Shown: piece by piece, positions 1 to 5,735 of the stretch
Layout: every line of letters starts with the position of its first letter
Numbering within the stretch: the first letter of the stretch is position 1
NCBI GenBank assembly: GCA_009920815.1
Contig: RFZH01000136.1
Coordinates: 1 to 6,341, forward strand
Reading direction: 5' to 3'
DNA: 6,341 nt
From: Paracoccaceae bacterium
Lineage (GTDB): Bacteria; Pseudomonadota; Alphaproteobacteria; Rhodobacterales; Rhodobacteraceae
The notes under the pieces: generated by a model
What the model was told of the DNA's origin: nothing
Seen by the model: the letters and a program-made list of their open reading frames with translations, nothing else
Databases searched by the model: none
Made by a program: the position numbers and the translations under genes

Positions 1-230
1 AAAGTCACGTAACGCTAATGAAGCTTTACACACGCTAGATCGACGCTGAAAAATTGCCGCGTATATTGACACATTAAAATTACGTAAGCGCTGCTGTGAT
101 GCCGAAGACCTTTCGTGGCATAAGTCTAAATCTATAAATCCTTGTTCATTTTATTTCCTTGCGAGGGCCATATAAAATCAATTTATTTTGCTTTGGATAT
201 AATGTTCATGGCAAAGTGTCGTTTTGAGTA
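1..230. other. Spacer downstream of the operon, no supported gene
   Basis: This AT-rich stretch follows the stop codon of the demethylase gene. I see no convincing coding region: ATG-started frames on the minus strand are closed by a stop within about 20 codons. An imperfect inverted repeat at 99-121 (ATGCC, 13 bases, GGCAT, with inner CGAA/TTCG) could form a small hairpin, but it has no T-tract on either side, so I do not call it a terminator. A perfect 8-bp palindrome TTACGTAA lies at 80-87. No clear intrinsic terminator for the operon is visible. Confidence 0.5.
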
Positions 231-1343
231 TCAGGTTATCGGGAGGGCTGTGATTTTTCCGGGTTGGGTTTTGCCATCGGGCGTTAAGATCTCGACCGGT
301 TGGCCAATTAACCAAAAATCGCGCTCGATCAGTGACAGGCCCACATTCGCTCTGAGCCTAGGGGACCAGATGCCCGAGGTAATTTGGCCAATCTTCTGTG
401 TCCCAACCATCACGGGCCAAGGAGTGGAACAGGTCGGTACGGGATCACCATCAAACACTATGCCACGGATCTCCCGCATATGCCCCTCGGACGCAACTTT
501 TTGCAACGCCTTTAAACCAATAAAATCAACCGAACCATCCAGCTTGCAATATTTACCGAATCCGATCTCCAGCGGATTATTTTCACGCGTCATTTCATTA
601 CCATAGGAAAACAGACCGCCTTCGATCCGTTCGATCAAGTTAGGGCATCCCGGAGTGATGTTGTAACCTTGCCCGGCTTTCCAGATCACATCCCATAATG
701 CTTCGCCATGATCTGATCCTTCAAGATAGATCTCGAAGCCACCCTGCCGGGAATAACCCGAGCGTGAAATGATCTGGGAACGGCCCTGAAAGTCAAAGCG
801 TTTATATTTGAAAAATCCAATCTTGCGGATTTCATCGCCAAAGATAGATGCCATCAAATCTTCCGCCATAGGCCCTTGCACTGCTAGAGGTGAAACGTCG
901 GGTTCGTTAATCGCAACATCAAGCCCCATGCCAAGGGACAGGCCCAAAGCATAAAGGAGCAGATCGCTATCGGCAATCGACAACCAGAACTGATCTTCCG
1001 CCAGTTTGAGTAGCACCGGATCATTGATCAGTCCGCCATTATGATCAACGATGGGCACATATAAGCAGTCGCCGATTTTTGCTTTTGAGATATCACGTGG
1101 TGTCATCCATTGCACCAACCGACCGGCATCAGGTCCCATGATCTGTACCTGACGCTGGCATGAAACATCCCAGATTTGCACAAATTCGCGCAAATGCCAG
1201 TAATCCTCTTCAACGCTTGGCTGAAAGGCTTTTGGTAAGAGCATGTGATTGACAACTGAAAACCCACGTACACCGACAGCCTCGACCCGGTTCGTATAGG
1301 GGGTGCGCCGGATGCGGCGCGACATATTTAATCCATCAGCCAT
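231..1343 (-). CDS. DmdA-type tetrahydrofolate-dependent demethylase (GcvT family)
   Basis: A 370-residue protein of the aminomethyltransferase (GcvT) family, closest by eye to dimethylsulfoniopropionate (DMSP) demethylase DmdA, a cytoplasmic enzyme that transfers a methyl group from DMSP to tetrahydrofolate. DmdA-like features are the N-terminal SRRIRRTPY segment (8-16), VNHMLLP (31-37), IWDVSCQRQV (57-66), VDHNGGLINDP (99-109, with the GcvT-type acidic residue at Asp108), EPDVSPLAVQGP (147-158), SGYSRQGGFEIY (195-206) and the GCPNLIERIEGG / SYGNEMTRENNP stretch (232-257). A GcvT C-terminal barrel follows, with GQITSGIWSP at about 319-328. Length fits DmdA (about 365 residues). The start is the ATG overlapping the preceding gene by 8 nt, preceded by AGGA at 1354-1351 with 7-nt spacing; an internal ATG at 1325 is a possible alternative. 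No other DMSP genes lie nearby, and DmdA paralogues with other substrates exist (LigM/DesA-type O-demethylases are more distant relatives), so DMSP is likely but not certain as substrate. Confidence 0.9.
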   Translation of the reverse strand: MADGLNMSRRIRRTPYTNRVEAVGVRGFSVVNHMLLPKAFQPSVEEDYWHLREFVQIWDVSCQRQVQIMGPDAGRLVQWMTPRDISKAKIGDCLYVPIVDHNGGLINDPVLLKLAEDQFWLSIADSDLLLYALGLSLGMGLDVAINEPDVSPLAVQGPMAEDLMASIFGDEIRKIGFFKYKRFDFQGRSQIISRSGYSRQGGFEIYLEGSDHGEALWDVIWKAGQGYNITPGCPNLIERIEGGLFSYGNEMTRENNPLEIGFGKYCKLDGSVDFIGLKALQKVASEGHMREIRGIVFDGDPVPTCSTPWPVMVGTQKIGQITSGIWSPRLRANVGLSLIERDFWLIGQPVEILTPDGKTQPGKITALPIT

Positions 1344-1611
1344 GATTTGGTCCTGTGAAGTTTAGCTGGACCACCAAACAGAATAGCTGTTCGGTGAAAG
1401 AGGCTCCACTGGCGATTACAAGCTCATAGCGCGCGTGTGGATTGGCCTGTGACAGATCAAGCTCAACCATCAGACGGCCACCGGAGTCGGTTGCTGTCTG
1501 AAACACCATGTCCCGACCATCTGCATTTATGCGCACGATTGAAACCGCGACATCGCTAGCATGGGTACCATCGGTGCCATTCAGTAAATGTGAGGAAATC
1601 GTTGCCGTCAT
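1336..1611 (-). CDS. Short transthyretin / 5-hydroxyisourate hydrolase-like protein lacking the C-terminal motif
   Basis: A 91-residue protein resembling the transthyretin-like 5-hydroxyisourate hydrolases (HIUase, PF00576), which act after urate oxidase in purine breakdown. Visible family features are the N-terminal ISSHLLN (5-11), where His8 matches a catalytic His; the THASDVAVSIVRI strand (16-28); TDSGGRLM (41-48), where Arg46 matches the catalytic Arg; and RYELVIASGASF (61-72). Family members run about 110-120 residues and end in a YHVPLLLSP...YRGS-type strand carrying another catalytic His and the signature tail. Here the protein stops after NFTGPNHG, so that strand is absent, and none of it appears in the following bases in the same frame. 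The start overlaps the upstream stop (ATGA) and the end overlaps the demethylase start by 8 nt, so it is embedded in the operon. Hydrolase activity on hydroxyisourate is doubtful. It may be a remnant or a binding/accessory protein. Confidence 0.75.
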   Translation of the reverse strand: MTATISSHLLNGTDGTHASDVAVSIVRINADGRDMVFQTATDSGGRLMVELDLSQANPHARYELVIASGASFTEQLFCLVVQLNFTGPNHG

Positions 1612-3335
1612 TCGATAGATGCCTTATCCCGTTTATCCGATGTTGCAGCAACAATCGGAGAAATAACACCGCGGCATTTGACGTTTACACAAGCGGTTTT
1701 GCCACTGGCAATAGCTCGATCTAGTGCGCTTGCAAAATCCTCCCGTCGTGTCACCAATTCTCCAAAACCGCCCAGGCCTTCAAACATAGCATGAAACGGA
1801 ATATCACGGAAATCTGTCGCAAAATGCTGACCGTTCGAAAAAAGGCGCTCTTGTTGTTGGCTGATGCAATCTAGCCCGCCGTTATTATCGACCACGACGA
1901 CAATAGGGATGTTTTCCTGGAAGCAAGCCTCGATCGACAAACCGCCTGACAGAAATGCGCCATCGCCTGTGACCAGAACCACGGTTTTATCACGGTTGAT
2001 ATGCTTTGCTGAAAGCGCGAATGAAACACCGACCCCCAAAAGACTGTAATTGCCCGGATGCAAGATTCCACCCAGAACACGACCGCGGGCAGCAGCAATA
2101 TTCGTTGCAATTTCGTTCCAGAAATGGGTATTGCCCCCATCAAACACCAGCCAATCGCCGTCATTCATCCCCGCTTGCACATCAAGTGCAAGCTGAAGTG
2201 GATGCATTTTGCGCCCCTCAGCCAAATCGGTTTCTGTTTCCGCCGCAATATGGTTCGACCATTCCTGAACCCAGTCCGTGCGGCGTGATTTCTGCAGGTC
2301 AAGCCACTCATCCCAGCGATTATCCAACCGGCAAAGCGCCTCGAGAAAGGCGGTTGGGTCCGATAAAAGCTGAAGATCGGCACCGAAATTATAGTCCAGT
2401 TCCTCATGGCTTCCATTCACACAAATCAATTTGGTGCCGGGCTGAATAAAGGGCGGATTACCGAAATTCATCTGGTTATCCAGTCTACAGCCCACCATGA
2501 TGACCACATCGGCTTCGTTGATGGCGGGTTTGGAAGGGTGATATTGATGGAAATCTGCCAATCCCATATAGGCGTCACACTCTTCCCCCAACATTTTGGT
2601 GTGATAGGGCACGTTGAAAATGGGCAGGCGCAAGGTTTCGCCCGCGCGGCCCAGATCGGCTTCGCCCCTTGCCCACCAAACACCATGGCCTCCGATTAGA
2701 ACTGGTCGCTTGGCCCCTTTGATCACATCTAGAACCGAACTTAACTGCTGAGGGTCCGGCCAAGCGCGCGGCACAGGCTTGTCATGGCGCTCAAACGGGC
2801 GTTCTTCGCGCCCCGCATCTTTGGGAAAAGACGAGAACATGATATCGACCGGCAAAGAAAGATGGACTGGACCAGGATAGCCCGAGGTGGCCGTCCGCCA
2901 TGCTCGTTCGACAAATTCGCTGATCCGGTTGCCATCAGTGATTTGTACCGAGTATTTCGTCAAAGGTGCTGCAATGGCCACATCATCGATTTCTTTGAAA
3001 CCGCCAGCCCCTTGACGCTTAAGAGTTGACGAGCCGGTCACGAAAATAACGGGCGTGCGCTCGCCCCACGCTTCCAGCATCGCCGGCACGGCATTAGCAA
3101 AACCTTCTGGTCCCACGAGACAGATCGTGGGTTTGCGGGTGATGCGCGTATGTCCATCGGCCAAATGTCCCGCTACCTGCTCATGGGGACAATTGATAAC
3201 AGGGATCTGGCATTCCATAAAACCCTCTAGCGCCGGATTGCAAAAACCTCCTGCGAGGGTGAAGACATGCTCGACACCTTTTTCCTTGAACGCATGAGCT
3301 AGGAGGGCACCCCCGCGCATCTTTTTCTCGCTCAT
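1608..3335 (-). CDS. Thiamine-diphosphate-dependent enzyme, acetolactate synthase / 2-oxoacid decarboxylase-like
   Basis: A 575-residue protein with the three-domain layout of the acetolactate synthase/benzoylformate decarboxylase superfamily. The N-terminal pyrimidine-binding domain (about 5-170) holds the catalytic glutamate in CPHEQVAGHLADGH (Glu52). A central domain (about 190-335) includes PVLIGGHGVWWA. The C-terminal domain (about 375-560) carries the pyrophosphate/Mg motif GDGAF at 457-461, closed by DNN at 483-485 (GDG, 24 residues, NN). The retained glutamate argues against glyoxylate carboligase, which has Val there. Unusual points are GPEGFAN (75-81) where most relatives have GPGxxN, and His62 where Tyr is usual in ADGYAR. 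Substrate cannot be read from the sequence. Its place directly after a 2-hydroxyacid dehydrogenase resembles mdlB-mdlC (mandelate dehydrogenase and benzoylformate decarboxylase), so decarboxylation of the 2-oxoacid product is my inference; carboligation remains possible. The ATG shares one base with the upstream stop (TAATG), and AGGA lies 5 nt before it. Confidence 0.9.
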   Translation of the reverse strand: MSEKKMRGGALLAHAFKEKGVEHVFTLAGGFCNPALEGFMECQIPVINCPHEQVAGHLADGHTRITRKPTICLVGPEGFANAVPAMLEAWGERTPVIFVTGSSTLKRQGAGGFKEIDDVAIAAPLTKYSVQITDGNRISEFVERAWRTATSGYPGPVHLSLPVDIMFSSFPKDAGREERPFERHDKPVPRAWPDPQQLSSVLDVIKGAKRPVLIGGHGVWWARGEADLGRAGETLRLPIFNVPYHTKMLGEECDAYMGLADFHQYHPSKPAINEADVVIMVGCRLDNQMNFGNPPFIQPGTKLICVNGSHEELDYNFGADLQLLSDPTAFLEALCRLDNRWDEWLDLQKSRRTDWVQEWSNHIAAETETDLAEGRKMHPLQLALDVQAGMNDGDWLVFDGGNTHFWNEIATNIAAARGRVLGGILHPGNYSLLGVGVSFALSAKHINRDKTVVLVTGDGAFLSGGLSIEACFQENIPIVVVVDNNGGLDCISQQQERLFSNGQHFATDFRDIPFHAMFEGLGGFGELVTRREDFASALDRAIASGKTACVNVKCRGVISPIVAATSDKRDKASIE

Positions 3336-4543
3336 TATGATCCTGTCTCCTTTAACTGTGCAGGTATAGGCACGGGCTTCGGGCCTCCTACCGCAGGGGA
3401 TATTAGTTCGGCATGGCAGGTAATCACCTCTGGTGAAAGCTGGTGCAGATCATTCAGGCCGATTTGTGCCATTGCGACACTGATTTCTTCGCCTAACCCC
3501 TGAATAAGCGCGTTCAGGCCACGCGCACCATCTGCCCCAAGGGCGAAAAGCATTGGGCGCCCCAGCATTACGAAATTGGCCCCCAAAGCCAGCGCTTTCA
3601 CAATATCTTCGCCGCTGCGCAGCCCGCTATCGAATACAAGCGGAAAATCTGGCCCTAAAGCCTGCCGAATTCTGGGCAGGCAATCGATCGCCGCAGGCGC
3701 ACTGTCAAGTTGGCGGCCCCCGTGATTTGAGACATAGATCGCATCTGCGCCTGCCGCCTGAACGCGTTTTGCATCTGCTGCCGAGGTAATACCTTTGACG
3801 ATCAACCTACCGGACCAAAGCGCGCGTAAACGGTCGAGAAAATCCCAATCGGCACCAGCCCGACTGGCCTCGCGATCAAATTTTTTGCCGATATTGGCTG
3901 GTTCAGGCGTGCCGCGCCAAAGCGTTGTCAGTGACCATCGCGGATGCAAAGCAAAATCGAAAAAATTCGAAACGCCCAAACGGAAAGGCATCACAAATCC
4001 ATTGCGCAGATCGCGCAAACGGCGGGCAACCTGAGGCACATCAACAGTCAGGATCAGAGTGTCATACCCTGCCGTGCGGGCGCGCTCGACTAGGGCCAAC
4101 GCCTCGTCTATCGAGCCATTTACATAAAGCTGGAACCAACTGTTTTCCCCGGCCCAATTTCGCATCTCCTCAATCGTGCTTGAGCCTGCGACTGACAAAC
4201 AGACCGGGAGGTCAAAATCGCATGCCGCCTGCGCCAGTGCCCGATCCGCACCCGGCCATGCCAGATCGCACATGCCCATCGGTGCGATACCAAATGGCAA
4301 GCCGTACTTGCGCCCTAGAAATCGGGTCCCAATCGTTCGCGTTTCTACATGCGCCATCACCCGGGGTTGAAGCATGATATTATCAAATCGCGACGTGTTT
4401 CGCCCAGATGCCACTTCACGCCCCGTCGCCCCGTCAATGAAATCAAAGACCAATTTTGGTTGGCGTTTGCGGGCCAAATTCCGCGCATCCTCGGAGGAAA
4501 AAATCGGGCTGGCCTTTTTCGTTATACTTTGTTGCGGTGAAAT
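3335..4543 (-). CDS. FMN-dependent 2-hydroxyacid dehydrogenase (LldD / mandelate dehydrogenase family), probable ATT start
   Basis: A TIM-barrel flavoenzyme that oxidises 2-hydroxyacids to 2-oxoacids. From the proposed ATT start it has 402 residues. Active-site positions known from glycolate oxidase are visible: Gln138/Tyr140 (WFQLYV), Thr166/Asp168 (LTVD), Arg174-Arg175, Lys250 (IVKG), and the catalytic base His274 with Arg277 (SNHGGRQLD). FDSGLRSGED (304-313) and LGRP (327-330) form the FMN phosphate site. The position of the substrate-carboxylate tyrosine (Tyr24 of glycolate oxidase) is Phe35 (VFDFIDG). The segment HPRWSLTTLWRG (200-211) resembles the membrane-contact loop of lactate and mandelate dehydrogenases, so electrons probably go to the respiratory chain rather than to oxygen. 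The first conventional start is a TTG at 4477 (380 residues), but translation upstream gives FSSEDARNLARKRQPK, which matches the family's N-terminal helix. No ATG, GTG or TTG lies in frame before the upstream stop at 4579-4577. First gene of the operon; it overlaps the ThDP gene by 1 nt. Confidence 0.92.
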   Translation of the reverse strand: MSPQQSITKKASPIFSSEDARNLARKRQPKLVFDFIDGATGREVASGRNTSRFDNIMLQPRVMAHVETRTIGTRFLGRKYGLPFGIAPMGMCDLAWPGADRALAQAACDFDLPVCLSVAGSSTIEEMRNWAGENSWFQLYVNGSIDEALALVERARTAGYDTLILTVDVPQVARRLRDLRNGFVMPFRLGVSNFFDFALHPRWSLTTLWRGTPEPANIGKKFDREASRAGADWDFLDRLRALWSGRLIVKGITSAADAKRVQAAGADAIYVSNHGGRQLDSAPAAIDCLPRIRQALGPDFPLVFDSGLRSGEDIVKALALGANFVMLGRPMLFALGADGARGLNALIQGLGEEISVAMAQIGLNDLHQLSPEVITCHAELISPAVGGPKPVPIPAQLKETGS

Positions 4544-4549
4544 AGCGTT

Positions 4550-4555
4550 CTCCTT
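4550..4555 (-). promoter_or_regulatory. Ribosome binding site AAGGAG in front of an ATT codon
   Basis: On the minus strand AAGGAG is followed by the six bases AACGCT and then ATT, in frame with the hydroxyacid dehydrogenase. Sequence and spacing are near ideal, which is why I place the start at 4543 rather than at the TTG at 4477. The TTG also has a weaker GAGGA about 10 nt upstream, so the alternative is not excluded. Confidence 0.65.
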
Positions 4556-4581
4556 GTTATCTCGGGGAATAGTTTCTCAAC

Positions 4582-4609
4582 TTTATATTCTTAGCTCGAC
4601 GAACAACAA
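4582..4609 (-). promoter_or_regulatory. Candidate sigma-70-like promoter for the four-gene operon
   Basis: On the minus strand TTGTTG (4609-4604) and TATAAA (4587-4582) are separated by 16 bases. Transcription would begin near 4575, leaving a leader of about 30 nt before the ATT start. The match is moderate in an AT-rich spacer where such matches arise by chance. Its support is mainly the position directly upstream of the first operon gene. Confidence 0.35.
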
Positions 4610-4623
4610 ATTGAATTCCATGA

Positions 4624-4645
4624 ATAGCCTATACGAAAAAGCTAT
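4624..4645. promoter_or_regulatory. Inverted repeat ATAGC-N12-GCTAT, possible LysR-type operator
   Basis: The arms ATAGC (4624-4628) and GCTAT (4641-4645) are perfect inverted repeats 12 bases apart. The centre lies about 60 bp upstream of the transcription start predicted for the operon, where LysR-type regulators typically place their recognition site. The arms are short, and the exact T-N11-A core is not centred on the repeat, so this is a candidate only. The neighbouring regulator that might use it appears broken. Confidence 0.3.
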
Positions 4646-4696
4646 GAATGAGTGAATGAATCATCTACGCCATCAAATTTTTGAAATCATTTTAAA

Positions 4697-5535
4697 TTAT
4701 AGGTAGGCTTTAACTTGATTGACGCGTTCGGTTACTTGTGCTGCCAAAATTTCGGCCAATTCGAACGCGTGGAGTGTCAGGCGTTCTGGGCCTGGTGTAA
4801 TCACCGCTATATGGTATTTAAGTTCTTGCTGAATTTTGCGAAATGTTACTCCGCCCATACGCACCGCTTGCTCGGCTGAAAAAGGGTCCGCCAAGGCAAA
4901 AGCCCCGGTTTCGCGGACCAAGGCTGCAGCAACTGGCATGTTCGTGGCTGATAGACGCGATGTAGCTCGCAGTTTGGCGGATAGCTCGGCCTCCATCTCC
5001 ATCATTTCATCAGGATATGCCCCACCAAAGGTCACAAAGGTTTGTGTTTCTACCTTTGAAAAAGGACTTCGACCCCCTCATAGGGCGGTTGTCGCCCAAC
5101 AACACCAAGATCCACCTGGTGGGTTCGCACCGCGTCCAGAATACTGGGCGTGTTGCGTGTATGTATCATAAAATGGATCTCTGGATTGCGTTGATATATT
5201 TGGTTAACGGCACGTGGAAGCTCGATCATGGCGACCGACTGGATTGCCGCCACCGAGACCACGCCGCCACTTGTGGTTTTGATGGAAAGCGCCAGATCTT
5301 GGAGCCGGTCCAACCCCATAAACATGCTCTCGATCCCGCGATAGAAAGTATTTGCCTCAAGGGTAGGGACCAATCCGCGCCCGCTGCGCAAAAACAAGGG
5401 AAAACCGACAGTACGTTCAAGATCGGAGATCAGGCGGCTAACGCTTGGTTGCGAGGTATGCATCACCTTCGCGGCAGCCGTGATTGAACCACTGCGCATG
5501 GTTGCGCGAAAAGCCTCAAGTTGGCGCAAATTCAC
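4697..5535 (-). pseudogene. LysR-type transcriptional regulator, disrupted by frameshift and internal deletion
   Basis: Two adjacent minus-strand frames make up one LysR-type regulator. The first (5535-5050) encodes the winged helix-turn-helix (LRQLEAFRATMRSGSITAAA at residues 3-22, then SQPSVSRLISDLE at 28-40) and the first part of the effector domain, up to DLGVVGRQPPYEGVEVLF, and then stops at TAG. The second frame, open from about 5077 and ending at 4697, continues with VETQTFVTFGGAYPDE and the rest of the effector domain. Joining them at CTTTTTC near 5060 needs a -1 shift and gives about 279 residues against the usual 300 or so. The family's segment between these blocks, normally containing a GHPLA-like motif, is absent, so about 20-25 residues appear deleted out of frame. 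The gene starts at GTG 5535, with AAGGG about 9 nt upstream. Being co-oriented just upstream of the operon, it was probably the operon's regulator. A sequencing error alone would not explain the missing segment. Confidence 0.82.
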
Positions 5536-5735
5536 CTGTAAACACCCTTATCAGTTCCCACCCCACCCTAGCACTGTGCAAATAAATCACAAAGATTTTT
5601 CGAATGATTTTGCAATATTCATTTGTTTCATGCATGTCCCTTCCAAGAAATTATACTGGCTTCGTTCCAAAGCGTTTTTTGACTGGTTCGGATAGCATGC
5701 GCATGAGCGATCTGATCCACGAGGTCGAAACCGCT
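5536..5735. other. Spacer between the FAH-family gene and the LysR-type gene
   Basis: This spacer is AT-rich in the half nearest the regulator. A perfect minus-strand TATAAT hexamer at 5655-5650 could be a -10 element for the regulator, but no good -35 lies 16-18 bases upstream, so I do not call it a promoter. A 10-bp palindrome CATGCGCATG is at 5696-5705. TGTG-N9-CACA at 5575-5591 resembles a CRP half-site pair but has the wrong spacing. No terminator for the upstream FAH-family gene is evident. Confidence 0.4.

Noticed and set aside
1..72. Minus-strand GTG-started frame from position 72 open to the window edge, and a plus-strand frame 2-49 open from the edge
   Set aside because: Both are under 25 codons within the window, show no family signal, and the GTG has no ribosome binding site.
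99..121. Hairpin ATGCC...GGCAT as a terminator of the operon
   Set aside because: The stem is short and bulged, and no T-run follows on either strand.
142..606. Plus-strand frame of 154 codons
   Set aside because: It runs antisense to the 3' end of the demethylase gene, has no recognisable domain, and is explained as a shadow of that gene.
1871..2699. Several 70-150 codon frames on both strands inside the ThDP gene
   Set aside because: All lie within a well-supported 575-residue gene with intact motifs. Their translations resemble no family and look like frame shadows.
1608..3335. Glyoxylate carboligase, which with a hydroxyisourate hydrolase would suggest a purine-to-glyoxylate pathway
   Set aside because: Glyoxylate carboligase has Val in place of the catalytic Glu, whereas Glu52 is present here. 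No urate or allantoin genes are visible, and the hydrolase-like protein lacks its C-terminal active-site strand.
5050..5065. Programmed -1 frameshift joining the two halves of the LysR-type regulator at CTTTTTC
   Set aside because: The zero-frame context CTT TTT CAA does not form a canonical X XXY YYZ slippery heptamer. The joined product would still lack about 20-25 residues of the effector domain, and such recoding is not known to me in this family.
5575..5591. TGTG-N9-CACA as a CRP/FNR-like site
   Set aside because: The arms match, but the spacing is one base longer than the TGTGA-N6-TCACA consensus, and the inner bases do not fit.
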